Shown: piece by piece, positions 1-7,489 of the stretch
How positions within the stretch are numbered: the stretch's first letter is position 1
How the letters are laid out: each line of letters opens with the position of its first letter
DNA from: Methylibium sp031393925
GTDB taxonomy: Bacteria; Pseudomonadota; Gammaproteobacteria; Burkholderiales; Burkholderiaceae_C
Direction of reading: 5' to 3'
Assembly: GCF_031393925.1 (NCBI RefSeq)
Contig: NZ_JANMWL010000093.1
Span: forward strand, 1 to 10,256
Length of the DNA stretch: 10,256 bases
Made by a program: the position numbers and the translations under genes
The notes under the pieces: generated by a model
Databases searched by the model: none
Told to the model about the DNA's origin: nothing
The model's input: the letters and a program-made list of their open reading frames with translations, nothing else

Positions 1-23
1 GGCCCCCATGGACGCGGACTGAA

Positions 24-698
24 TCAGCGGGAGTTGTTGCGAGTACCGACCACCTCGATCTCGACACGGCGGTTCTTGGCGCGGCCTTCGCCCGTCTTGT
101 TATCGGCCACCGGCTGCTTCTCACCCTTGCCTTCGGTGTAGATGCGGTTCTTCTCGATGCCCTTGGACTGCAGATACGCTTTCACCGACTCGGCGCGTGC
201 GATCGACAGCTTTTGGTTATAGGCATCGGTGCCGACGGAGTCGGTATGGCCCACGGCAATGACCACCTCGAGGTTCATACCACCCATCTTGCTGACCAGG
301 TCGTCGAGCTTGGCCCGGCCTTCAGGCTTGAGCTTGGCCTTGTCAAAGTCGAAGAACGCATCTGCAGCGTAGGTCACCTTCTCGCTGACAGGAACCGGCG
401 CAACCACGACCGGCGCGGGCGCCGGGGCCGGCGGAGTAGCCGGAGCCGGAGCCGGCGGGGGGGCCGGGGGCGGCGGAGGCGCCTTCGGCGGCGCGCCGTC
501 GCAGCGCTCGTCGGCCGTGGCCGGAGTCCAGACGCTGTTACGCCAGCAAAGTTCGTTGCTGCCGTTCTTCCAGACGTTGTTGTCGACGTTCTTCCAGTTG
601 TCGATCGTTCCTGCGGCCGAACCGCCGGAACCCGAAGTGGCGCAGCCGCCGAGTGCGGCAATCGCGAAGAGCATCGCCACCTTGTTCAATTTATTCAT
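24..698 (-). CDS. OmpA-family outer-membrane lipoprotein (peptidoglycan-binding)
   Basis: Predicted 224-residue outer-membrane lipoprotein that tethers the envelope to peptidoglycan. The chosen ATG follows an AGAGGA ribosome binding site by 5 nt and gives a signal peptide ending in the lipobox LGGC, with Cys19 as the lipidation site. Ala20 after it is not an inner-membrane retention residue. Residues 31-68 are rich in Trp and Asn with Cys51 and Cys66, which might form a disulfide. Residues 69-104 are a Pro/Ala linker that could span the periplasm. Residues 108-217 form an OmpA C-terminal domain: FFDFDK (115-120), GHTDSVG (150-156, with Asp153) and NRRVEIEV (209-216), which carry the expected diaminopimelate-binding Asp and Arg. 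There is no N-terminal beta-barrel, so this is not a classical porin-type OmpA. An in-frame upstream ATG at 806 would add 36 residues ahead of the signal peptide and is unlikely. It is divergent from gyrA. Confidence 0.93.
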   Translation of the reverse strand: MNKLNKVAMLFAIAALGGCATSGSGGSAAGTIDNWKNVDNNVWKNGSNELCWRNSVWTPATADERCDGAPPKAPPPPPAPPPAPAPATPPAPAPAPVVVAPVPVSEKVTYAADAFFDFDKAKLKPEGRAKLDDLVSKMGGMNLEVVIAVGHTDSVGTDAYNQKLSIARAESVKAYLQSKGIEKNRIYTEGKGEKQPVADNKTGEGRAKNRRVEIEVVGTRNNSR

Positions 699-703
699 GT
701 TTG

Positions 704-709
704 TCCTCT
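704..709 (-). promoter_or_regulatory. Ribosome binding site of the ompA-like gene
   Basis: On the minus strand this reads AGAGGA, 5 nt before the ATG at 698. It decides the start: the longer reading from 806 has no such site at the right distance and would bury the lipoprotein signal peptide. Confidence 0.8.
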
Positions 710-767
710 CGGATGAGCAGCAAAGCGGCTGCATACGTCCATTAAAAATATCGACCAGAGCCGACGA

Positions 768-784
768 CCCGCAAGCATTGCGGG
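768..784 (-). repeat. Perfect hairpin in the ompA-like leader
   Basis: CCCGCAA and TTGCGGG form a perfect 7-bp inverted repeat around the 3-nt loop GCA. If the leftward transcript starts in the AT-rich patch near 790-810, the hairpin lies in its 5' untranslated region, about 70 nt before the start codon. No T-run follows on either strand, so it does not look like an intrinsic terminator. Confidence 0.6.
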
Positions 785-874
785 CGCTATAAAACTGAAA
801 AAACATTGTGCCATACGAGGTTGCAGCAACAAGGTTTCGACGAGTCCAGCGCTGCCTGCCCGAGTCGATGTTGC

Positions 875-904
875 GCGACAGCTACATCGCGCCGCACTTA
901 GAAT
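875..904 (+). promoter_or_regulatory. Candidate sigma-70 promoter for gyrA
   Basis: GCGACA (875-880, 4 of 6 to the -35 consensus) and TAGAAT (899-904, 5 of 6 to the -10 consensus) are separated by 18 bp. Transcription would begin near 911, about 70 nt before the gyrA ATG. This is by eye only, but it is the best pair in the intergenic region on this strand. Confidence 0.4.
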
Positions 905-979
905 CGTTGGCTTTCCGCCTCACTCGCTCAGCAAGTTGCGAGCCTGCGGACCCTTCACCGCGGGCCACCCCGTTATTGC

Positions 980-3622
980 ATGACCCAGTTCGCAAAGGAA
1001 ACCCTGCCGATCAGCCTCGAAGAGGAGATGCGGCGCTCCTATCTCGACTACGCCATGAGCGTGATCGTCGGGCGCGCACTCCCCGATGCGCGCGACGGCC
1101 TGAAGCCGGTGCATCGGCGCTCGTTGTTCGGCATGCACGAACTGAACAACGACTGGAATCGACCTTACAAGAAGTCGGCCCGTATCGTCGGCGACGTGAT
1201 GGGCAAGTACCACCCGCACGGCGACGCGTCGATCTACGACACCATCGTGCGCATGGCGCAAGACTTCTCGATGCGCCACATGCTGGTCGACGGCCAGGGA
1301 AACTTCGGCTCCGTCGACGGCGACAACCCGGCGGCGATGCGCTACACGGAAATCCGGCTGGCGAAGATCGCGCACGAGATGCTGGCCGATATCGACAAGG
1401 AAACCGTCGACTTCGGGCCGAACTACGACGGCTCCGAAAAAGAACCTCTGGTGCTGCCGACGCGGCTGCCGAATTTGCTGGTCAATGGTTCAACCGGCAT
1501 CGCGGTGGGCATGGCCACCAACATACCGCCACACAACCTCAATGAAGTGGTGGACGCCTGCCTGCACTTGCTGAGGAACCCCGAAGCGTCCATCGACGAG
1601 TTGATGGAGATCATTCCGGCGCCCGACTTCCCCACCGCCGGGATCATCTACGGCTTGAACGGCGTGCGCGAGGGCTACCGCACCGGACGCGGCAAGGTCG
1701 TGATGCGCGCCAAGTGCCACTTCGAAGATATCGACAAGGGCCAGCGTCAGGCCATCATCGTCGACGAGATTCCCTACCAGGTGAACAAGAAGACGCTGCT
1801 CGAGCGCATGGCCGAGCTCGTCCACGAGAAAAAGCTCGAAGGCATCAGCCACATTCAGGACGAGTCCGACAAGTCCGGCATGCGCGTCGTCATCGAGTTG
1901 AAGCGCGGCGAAGTGCCCGAAGTGGTGCTCAACAACCTGTACAAGCAAACGCAGTTGCAAGACAGCTTCGGCATCAACATGGTCGCGCTGATCGACGGCC
2001 AGCCCAAGCTGTGCAACCTGCGCGAGCTGGTCGCGGTGTTCCTCGAACACCGCCGCGAGGTGGTGACACGGCGTACGGTGTTCGAGTTGCGCAAGGCGCG
2101 CGAACGCGGCCACGTGCTCGAAGGCCTGGCGGTTGCACTGGCCAACATCGACGAGTTCATCGAGATCATCAAGAACTCGCCAACACCGCCGCTGGCCAAG
2201 CAGGGTTTGATGGACAAGAGCTGGGACTCGTCACTGGTGCGCGAGATGCTCGTGCGCGCCGAAGCCGACACGCCCGGTGGCCGCGAGGCGTTCCGCCCCG
2301 AGGGGCTGCCCAGTCACTACGGCATGCAGGCGGGCGGCCTGTACCGACTGTCGGACGATCAGGCGCAAGAGATCCTGCAGATGCGCCTGCAGCGCCTCAC
2401 CGGGCTAGAGCAAGACAAGATCATCGGCGAGTACAAGGACGTGATGACGCAGATCGCGGACCTGCTGGACATTCTGTCCAAGCCCCTGCGCGTGACGACC
2501 ATCATCAGCGAGGAGCTGGTGGCGCTGCGCCAGGAGTTCGGCCAGACCAAGCTCGGCGCACGCCGCAGCCGGGTCGAGCACAACGTGCAGGAACTCGGCA
2601 CCGAAGACTTGATCACGCCGACCGACATGGTCGTGACGCTCTCGCACACTGGCTATGTCAAGAGCCAGCCGCTCGCGGAGTACCGCGCGCAGCGCCGCGG
2701 CGGGCGCGGCAAACAGGCCACGCAGACGAAGGAAGACGACTGGATCGAGCAGCTCTTCATTGCCAACACCCACGACTGGATGCTCTGCTTTTCCGACCGG
2801 GGCCGCGTTTACTGGCTCAAGGTCTGGGAGGTACCGCAAGGCTCGCGCAACGCGCGCGGCAAGCCGATCGTCAACATGTTCCCGCTGCAGGCGGGCGAGA
2901 AGATCACCGTGGTGCTGCCGCTGACCGGTGAGTTCCGCACCTTCCCGGCCGACCACTACATCTTCATGGGCACTGCGCTCGGCACGGTGAAGAAGACCGC
3001 GCTCGACGAGTTCAGCAACCCGCGCAAGGCCGGCATCATCGCCGTCGACCTCGACCCGGGCGACCACCTCATTGGCGCCGCGCTCACCGACGGTCACCAC
3101 GACGTGATGCTGTTCTCCGACGGAGGCAAAGCGGTGCGCTTCGACGAGAACGACGTGCGCCCAATGGGCCGCAACGCACGCGGCGTGCGCGGCATGATGC
3201 TCGACGAGGGGCAGACCGTGATTGCGATGCTGGTGGCCGAGGACGAGACGCAAAGCGTGTTGACCGCCACCGAGAACGGCTTCGGCAAGCGCACCTCGAT
3301 CGTCGAGTACACGCGCCACGGCCGCGGCACCAAAGGCATGATTGCCATCCAGCAAAGCGAGCGCAACGGCAAGGTCGTCGCGGCCACGCTGGTGCGCCCG
3401 GCCGACGAGATCATGCTCAACACCGACCGCGGCGTGCTGGTGCGCACGCGGATCAGCGAGATTCGCGAACTCGGCCGAGCGACCCAGGGCGTGACCCTGA
3501 TCGCGCTGGACGGCAGCTCGCAACTCAGCGGGCTGCAACGCATCGTCGAGAACGATGCTGGCGACATTCCCACCGACAACGGCAACGCGAGCGACGAGCC
3601 CGCAGCAGAGGATCCCCCATGA
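980..3622 (+). CDS. gyrA: DNA gyrase subunit A
   Basis: Breakage-reunion subunit of DNA gyrase, which introduces negative supercoils as an A2B2 complex with GyrB. The 880 residues compare with 875 in E. coli, and the N-terminal half keeps E. coli numbering exactly. The catalytic Tyr122 sits in AAMRYTE and the quinolone pocket follows HPHGD at 78-82. The C-terminal DNA-wrapping domain (about 540-850) starts with a GyrA box, QRRGGRG, at 571-577. It ends in an acidic tail rich in Asp, Glu and Pro. The start matches the conserved MTQFAKETLPISLEEEMRRS N-terminus, although no Shine-Dalgarno sequence is visible before it. Two departures stand out: residue 83 is Ala instead of the usual Ser (followed by Ser84, as in mycobacterial GyrA), and residue 117 next to the active site is Pro. 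The TGA overlaps a possible ATG of the next gene (ATGA at 3619-3622). Confidence 0.98.
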   Translation: MTQFAKETLPISLEEEMRRSYLDYAMSVIVGRALPDARDGLKPVHRRSLFGMHELNNDWNRPYKKSARIVGDVMGKYHPHGDASIYDTIVRMAQDFSMRHMLVDGQGNFGSVDGDNPAAMRYTEIRLAKIAHEMLADIDKETVDFGPNYDGSEKEPLVLPTRLPNLLVNGSTGIAVGMATNIPPHNLNEVVDACLHLLRNPEASIDELMEIIPAPDFPTAGIIYGLNGVREGYRTGRGKVVMRAKCHFEDIDKGQRQAIIVDEIPYQVNKKTLLERMAELVHEKKLEGISHIQDESDKSGMRVVIELKRGEVPEVVLNNLYKQTQLQDSFGINMVALIDGQPKLCNLRELVAVFLEHRREVVTRRTVFELRKARERGHVLEGLAVALANIDEFIEIIKNSPTPPLAKQGLMDKSWDSSLVREMLVRAEADTPGGREAFRPEGLPSHYGMQAGGLYRLSDDQAQEILQMRLQRLTGLEQDKIIGEYKDVMTQIADLLDILSKPLRVTTIISEELVALRQEFGQTKLGARRSRVEHNVQELGTEDLITPTDMVVTLSHTGYVKSQPLAEYRAQRRGGRGKQATQTKEDDWIEQLFIANTHDWMLCFSDRGRVYWLKVWEVPQGSRNARGKPIVNMFPLQAGEKITVVLPLTGEFRTFPADHYIFMGTALGTVKKTALDEFSNPRKAGIIAVDLDPGDHLIGAALTDGHHDVMLFSDGGKAVRFDENDVRPMGRNARGVRGMMLDEGQTVIAMLVAEDETQSVLTATENGFGKRTSIVEYTRHGRGTKGMIAIQQSERNGKVVAATLVRPADEIMLNTDRGVLVRTRISEIRELGRATQGVTLIALDGSSQLSGLQRIVENDAGDIPTDNGNASDEPAAEDPP

Positions 3623-3654
3623 GCCCGAAGGGCGAATGCCGGAGTGCCGAGCAC

Positions 3655-3659
3655 GAAGG
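3655..3659 (+). promoter_or_regulatory. Ribosome binding site supporting the ATG at 3667
   Basis: GAAGG lies 7 nt before the ATG at 3667, which starts directly with a normal signal peptide. The competing ATG at 3619 has its own AGAGGA (3607-3612, 6 nt spacing) inside the end of gyrA, so the sequence alone does not fully settle the start. Confidence 0.5.
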
Positions 3660-3666
3660 CACCTTG

Positions 3667-4317
3667 ATGATCGGTTTGTCGCGCATCGCAGTCACCTTGG
3701 CATTGACGGGCGCTCTGTCGGCGCACGCCCAGGTCACCACACCGGCGTCGTCGCCGCCCGCATCGCCCGCCAAGAAGGAGCTCGTGCAGAAGCTGCTGCT
3801 GCAGCAACAGCCGGCGGTGGAACGGCTGGCGCGCAGCCTGGCCGAAGAGCCGGCGGCCAGGCTGATGCAGCAGGCAGGCGCGGCCTTGCAGACCCACGTG
3901 CCCCCCGACAAGCGCGAAGCCGCGGCTAAGAAGATCGAGGCCGACGTGCGCAAGTACGTGGACGAGGCCGTGCCGCTGGTACGCGAGCGTGCGATCAAGC
4001 TTATGCCCTCGACCATCGGCACTGCTCTAGAAGAAAAGTTCACCGAGGACGAGCTACGGCAATTGCTCGGCTGGCTCGAATCACCGGTCAATAAGAAGTA
4101 CCAGCAGATGGCGCCGGAACTGCAGGACACGCTGGTGAAAAAACTCGTGGCCGACGCCCGCCCGGCCATCGACACCCAACTCAAGGCGCTCGAAGCCAAC
4201 GTGATCAAGGCACTCGGCGTGCCGGTGCCCGGCGCTTCGGCGCCCGCGCCGTCGACCACGAAGCCCGCCTCGGGAGCGCGGCCCGGCTCCGCCTCGTCGG
4301 GCCCGACCAAGCCCTGA
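3667..4317 (+). CDS. Secreted DUF2059 domain protein
   Basis: Exported protein of unknown function, 216 residues from this start. Residues 1-21 form a signal peptide (Arg6, then a hydrophobic core, then AHA before Gln22), so it should reach the periplasm by the Sec route. The body (35-185) is predicted to be mostly helical and charged. FTEDELRQLLGWLESPVNKK at 125-144 is the hallmark of DUF2059, a family with no established biochemical role. The tail from about 185 is low-complexity Ala/Pro/Ser/Gly. An in-frame ATG at 3619 overlaps the gyrA stop as ATGA and has a good AGAGGA site. It would add 16 residues, including three Glu, ahead of the signal peptide, so I prefer 3667, but translational coupling to gyrA from 3619 is possible. 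The family call is good; the cellular role is not known. Confidence 0.88.
   Translation: MIGLSRIAVTLALTGALSAHAQVTTPASSPPASPAKKELVQKLLLQQQPAVERLARSLAEEPAARLMQQAGAALQTHVPPDKREAAAKKIEADVRKYVDEAVPLVRERAIKLMPSTIGTALEEKFTEDELRQLLGWLESPVNKKYQQMAPELQDTLVKKLVADARPAIDTQLKALEANVIKALGVPVPGASAPAPSTTKPASGARPGSASSGPTKP
4231..4244 (+). repeat. C(UUCG)G tetraloop hairpin near the end of the DUF2059 gene
   Basis: GGCGC and GCGCC flank TTCG, giving a 5-bp GC stem closed by the unusually stable C(UUCG)G loop. It lies within codons for the Ala/Pro-rich tail, about 80 nt before serC. A 10-bp palindrome, TCGGGCCCGA (4297-4306), follows. No T-run is present, so termination is not indicated. In DNA this GC-rich it may be chance. 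Confidence 0.4.
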
Positions 4318-4325
4318 GCGCGGTC

Positions 4326-5450
4326 GTGGCGCGCCCGTACAACTTTTCGCCCGGCCCCGCCACGCTGCCCGAGCCGGTGCTGGCGCAAGCCGCCGCCGCC
4401 GAGATGCTCGACTGGCACGACGCCACCGGCCGGCCTTCAGGCATGGGCGTGATGGAGATGAGCCACCGCGGCCGCGAGTTCGGCGAAATCTTTGCGCGCA
4501 CCGAAGCCCGCCTGCGTGAGCTGCTCGCCGTGCCGGCCGAGTTCAAGATCCTGTTCATGCAAGGTGGCGCCCTTGCGGAAAACGCGATCGTGCCGCTCAA
4601 CCTTTCGCAGGGCGGCGTCACCGATCATGTCATCACCGGCGCCTGGTCGCTCAGGACGCATCAGGAAGCATTGCGCTACTCCGAAGCGCGCGTGGTCGCC
4701 AGCAATGTCGCCGCGAGCTCAGCCAACCACACCACGATGCCCGCACCCGCGAGCCGGCAGCTCAGCGACGACGCAAGCTACGTCCACGTGTGCAGCAACG
4801 AAACCATCCATGGTGTGGAACTGCACGAACTGCCCGACTTGCGCTCACTCGGCAGCGACGCGCCACTGGTGATCGACGGCTCCTCGCACATCGCCTCGCG
4901 CGCCATCGTCGATTGGTCGCGCCTGGGCCTGGCATATGCCGGCGCGCAAAAGAACATCGGACCCGCGGGCCTCACGCTCGCGTTCGTGCGCGAAGACCTG
5001 CTTGGCCGAGCGCTTCGTATCTGCCCGGTCGCCTTCAATTACGCCGTCGTCGCGTCCCACGGCTCGATGTACAACACGCCGCCGACTTACGCGATCTACA
5101 TCGCCGGATTGGTGTTCGAGTGGATCGCCGCACAGGGCGGCGTCGCCGCGATCGAGCAGCGCAACATCGCCAAGGCCGCGTTGCTGTACGGCGCCATCGA
5201 CGGCTCCGGCGGTTTCTATGTCGACCGCGTCGCGCCGGACTGCCGCTCGCGCATGAACGTGCCATTCTTCCTGCGCGACGATGCGCTCGGCGCGCCCTTC
5301 CTGGAAGCGGCCACCGCGCGCGGCCTGCTGCAACTCGAGGGACACAAGAGCGTGGGCGGCCTGCGCGCATCGCTCTACAACGCCATGCCCCTCGAAGGCG
5401 TGCAGGCGCTCGTTTCCTGCATGCGAGAATTTGCCGCACGCCATGGCTGA
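4326..5450 (+). CDS. serC: Phosphoserine aminotransferase
   Basis: PLP-dependent cytosolic enzyme that transaminates 3-phosphohydroxypyruvate with glutamate to give phosphoserine. The same enzyme makes 4-phosphohydroxythreonine for vitamin B6 synthesis. It has 374 residues (E. coli 362). The PLP Schiff-base lysine is Lys209 in AGAQKNIGPAG (205-215). Asp184 in VIDGSSH is the expected pyridine-nitrogen partner, Trp107 in TGAWS is the ring-stacking residue, and MSHRG (45-49) and GHKSVGGLRASLYNA (339-353) carry conserved substrate-site residues. The start is GTG, 8 nt after the DUF2059 stop. It is chosen because the family begins RPYNFSPGPA right after it, and only a weak GAG lies upstream. The 3' end overlaps pheA by 8 nt. 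Confidence 0.97.
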   Translation: MARPYNFSPGPATLPEPVLAQAAAAEMLDWHDATGRPSGMGVMEMSHRGREFGEIFARTEARLRELLAVPAEFKILFMQGGALAENAIVPLNLSQGGVTDHVITGAWSLRTHQEALRYSEARVVASNVAASSANHTTMPAPASRQLSDDASYVHVCSNETIHGVELHELPDLRSLGSDAPLVIDGSSHIASRAIVDWSRLGLAYAGAQKNIGPAGLTLAFVREDLLGRALRICPVAFNYAVVASHGSMYNTPPTYAIYIAGLVFEWIAAQGGVAAIEQRNIAKAALLYGAIDGSGGFYVDRVAPDCRSRMNVPFFLRDDALGAPFLEAATARGLLQLEGHKSVGGLRASLYNAMPLEGVQALVSCMREFAARHG

Positions 5451-6561
5451 CTCCGACGCTTCCGCCTCCCCCATCGACCCGGCGCTGCGCGCCCTTCGCC
5501 TGCAGATCGACGCAATCGACCAGGAACTGCTGGCACTGCTCAACCGTCGTGCGGCGCTGGCGCAAGAAGTGGGCGGCCTCAAGAAGCGCGAGGGGTCGGT
5601 CGTGTTTCGCCCCGAGCGCGAAGCCCAGGTCATCGACGGTATGAAGGCCGCCAATCGGGGCCCGCTGCAAAGCAACAGCGTGGCGCCAATCTGGCGCGAA
5701 ATCATGTCGGCCTGCCGCGCGCTGGAAACGCCCACCCGCGTGGCCTACCTCGGCCCGGCGGGCACCTTCAGCGAGCTGGCCGCGCTCGGCTACTTCGGCT
5801 CTTCGATCGTGCGCGTGCCGTGTGCCAGCATCGACGAGGTGTTTCGCAGCACCACCGCCGGTGCCGCCGATTTCGGCGTGGTGCCGGTCGAGAATTCCAC
5901 CGAAGGCGTGGTCGCTCGTTCGCTCGACCTGCTGCTGACCACGCCGCTGTTCCTCATCGGCGAGACCAGCCTGTTCGTGCGGCACAACCTGCTGCGCCTG
6001 GGCAACGGCCTGGCCGGCATCAAGGCCGTTTGTGCGCATCCGCAGGCGCTGGCGCAGTGCCATGGCTGGCTGAGCTACCACTTGCCCGACGTCGAGCGCC
6101 GGCCGGTGGCGAGCAACGCCGAGGGTGCGCGGCTCGCTTCGCTCGACCCGAAGCTCGCCGGGGTGGCCAGCGAGCGCGCCGCCAGCGAATACGGATTGCA
6201 TGTGGTCGCGCCTGCAATCCAGGACGACCCGCACAACCGCACCCGCTTCGTCATCGCCACCCATCCCGACCGGCATCCGCAGCCCAAGGCATCGGGCCAC
6301 GACTGCACGAGCCTGGTGGTTTCGGTGACCAACCGGCCGGGCGCAGTGCACGACATGCTGGTGCCGCTGAAAGAACACGGCGTCTCGATGACGCGCTTCG
6401 AGTCGCGTCCGGCGCGCAGCGCCGATCAGTGGGAGTACTACTTCTACATCGACCTGCAGGGCCACCCCGATCAGCCCGACGTCAGCGCCGCGCTGGCCCA
6501 ACTGCGCGCCGTGTGTGCGTTCTTCAAGCTCCTCGGCACCTACCCGCTCGACACGCACTGA
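5443..6561 (+). CDS. pheA: Bifunctional chorismate mutase / prephenate dehydratase (P-protein)
   Basis: Converts chorismate to prephenate and then to phenylpyruvate, the committed steps to phenylalanine. Residues 11-95 are an AroQ-type chorismate mutase; Arg19, Arg36 and Lys47 align with catalytic Arg11, Arg28 and Lys39 of the E. coli P-protein. Residues 98-275 are the dehydratase, with the TRF motif at 267-269. Residues 288-370 are an ACT domain with NRPGAVHDML (297-306) and ESRP (320-323), the positions that bind phenylalanine in the family, so feedback inhibition is expected. The 372-residue length is normal. The ATG lies inside the last codons of serC (8-nt overlap) with no clear Shine-Dalgarno sequence, suggesting reinitiation by ribosomes finishing serC. 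A longer in-frame reading from 5281 is only overlap with serC. No attenuator peptide is seen upstream. Confidence 0.97.
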   Translation: MADSDASASPIDPALRALRLQIDAIDQELLALLNRRAALAQEVGGLKKREGSVVFRPEREAQVIDGMKAANRGPLQSNSVAPIWREIMSACRALETPTRVAYLGPAGTFSELAALGYFGSSIVRVPCASIDEVFRSTTAGAADFGVVPVENSTEGVVARSLDLLLTTPLFLIGETSLFVRHNLLRLGNGLAGIKAVCAHPQALAQCHGWLSYHLPDVERRPVASNAEGARLASLDPKLAGVASERAASEYGLHVVAPAIQDDPHNRTRFVIATHPDRHPQPKASGHDCTSLVVSVTNRPGAVHDMLVPLKEHGVSMTRFESRPARSADQWEYYFYIDLQGHPDQPDVSAALAQLRAVCAFFKLLGTYPLDTH

Positions 6562-6575
6562 GCTCGAAACGCACC

Positions 6576-7460
6576 ATGTTCAACCAACTCGGCTTAATCG
6601 GCTGCGGCCTCATGGGTGGCTCGTTCGCGCTGGCGCTCAAACGCGCCGGCCTGGTCAAGTGCGTGGTCGGCTACAGCAAGTCGCCCTCCACCACCGACAA
6701 GGCCAAACGACTCGGCGTCATCGACATCGCCGCCGAATCGGCGCTGCAAGCCGTATCGGGCTCCGACCTGGTGCTATTGGCCGTGCCGGTGGCGGCCACC
6801 GAGGCCACACTGAAGGCGATCCGCCATTTGGTCGAGCCCGGCATGCTGATCATGGACGTGGGCAGCACCAAGCGCGACGTCGTCGACGCCGCACGGCGCG
6901 TACTCAAGGACAAGGTGAGCTGCTTCGTGCCCGCCCATCCGGTCGCCGGCAAGGAAGTGGCCGGCATCGACAACGCCGATGCGCTGCTGTATGCCGGCCG
7001 CCAGGTCATCCTCACGCCGCTGACGCAGACCGATCCGGTGCTCGTGCAGAAGGCGACCGACGTCTGGGCGGCGATCGGCTCGCAGGTGCTCAAGATGAGC
7101 GCCGAGAACCACGACACCGCCTTCGCCGCGGTCAGCCATCTGCCGCACCTGCTGGCCTTTGCCTATTTCCTGTCGGTGGCCAAGCAGCCGGCCGGCCGCG
7201 ATTTCCTCTCGCTCGCGGGCCCAGGCTTTCGCGACTTCACGCGCATCGCCGCGAGCGACCCGGTCATGTGGCGCGACGTGCTGATGAGCAACCGCGAAGA
7301 GATCCTCAAGCAGTCGCAACGCTTTCGCCACACGCTCGACGCGCTCGAACACATGATGAAGCTCGGTAACAACGAGGCCCTTGAAGACCTGGTCAAGAAC
7401 GCCTCGGAGATGCGCGCCGGCTGGCAGATGAGCAGTGCCAAGCCGGGCGGCACGCGCTGA
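6576..7460 (+). CDS. tyrA: Prephenate/arogenate dehydrogenase
   Basis: Oxidatively decarboxylates prephenate (or arogenate) on the way to tyrosine. It has 294 residues and is a stand-alone TyrA with no chorismate mutase or ACT domain. The N-terminal Rossmann fold has GCGLMG at 9-14. After the second strand comes GYSKS (32-36), which lacks the acidic residue usual in strictly NAD-dependent enzymes. HPVAGKE (121-127, catalytic-type His121), SHLPHL (187-192) and FRDFTRIAASDP (218-229) are family signatures in the active site. The ATG is 14 nt after the pheA stop with no strong ribosome binding site. It is chosen because the Rossmann strand begins immediately. The longer in-frame reading extends back into pheA and is not real. 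In many relatives a hisC-type aminotransferase gene lies between pheA and tyrA; here there is no room for one. Confidence 0.95.
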   Translation: MFNQLGLIGCGLMGGSFALALKRAGLVKCVVGYSKSPSTTDKAKRLGVIDIAAESALQAVSGSDLVLLAVPVAATEATLKAIRHLVEPGMLIMDVGSTKRDVVDAARRVLKDKVSCFVPAHPVAGKEVAGIDNADALLYAGRQVILTPLTQTDPVLVQKATDVWAAIGSQVLKMSAENHDTAFAAVSHLPHLLAFAYFLSVAKQPAGRDFLSLAGPGFRDFTRIAASDPVMWRDVLMSNREEILKQSQRFRHTLDALEHMMKLGNNEALEDLVKNASEMRAGWQMSSAKPGGTR

Positions 7461-7489
7461 CTGCGCCGCGCCGCGTCCGCACCTTTTAA

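Larger units (their letters stand above)
699..979. promoter_or_regulatory. Divergent intergenic region between ompA-like gene and gyrA
   Basis: This 281-bp region must carry the start signals for both divergent genes. It contains an AT-rich patch around 785-810, a compact hairpin at 768-784, an 11-nt interrupted palindrome GTTGCAGCAAC at 820-830, and a candidate gyrA promoter at 875-904. I could not find a convincing -35/-10 pair for the leftward gene. CACAAT on the minus strand (805-810) is a possible -10, but its -35 is poor. No small gene is supported here. Confidence 0.6.

Noticed and set aside
7..9. Possible minus-strand ATG of the next leftward gene (ubiG often follows ompA in related species)
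   Set aside because: Only three codons fall inside the window and there is no clear ribosome binding site, so the gene cannot be supported.
699..806. Upstream extension of the ompA-like protein to an ATG at 806
   Set aside because: It would place 36 non-conserved residues before a clear lipoprotein signal peptide, while the ATG at 698 has an AGAGGA at ideal spacing.
2405..3538. A 377-codon open reading frame opposite the 3' half of gyrA
   Set aside because: It is antisense to conserved gyrA, with composition typical of a shadow frame and no plausible start signals or domains.
4216..4229. The 14-mer GGCGTGCCGGTGCC in the DUF2059 gene also occurs at the start of unit 2 of the aroA repeat (8783-8796)
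   Set aside because: Both encode GVPVP with the favoured GC-rich codons, and flanking bases do not match, so shared codon use explains it without a dispersed repeat.
6562..6575. Looked for a hisC aminotransferase or a remnant of it between pheA and tyrA
   Set aside because: The gap is 14 bp and holds no remnant.
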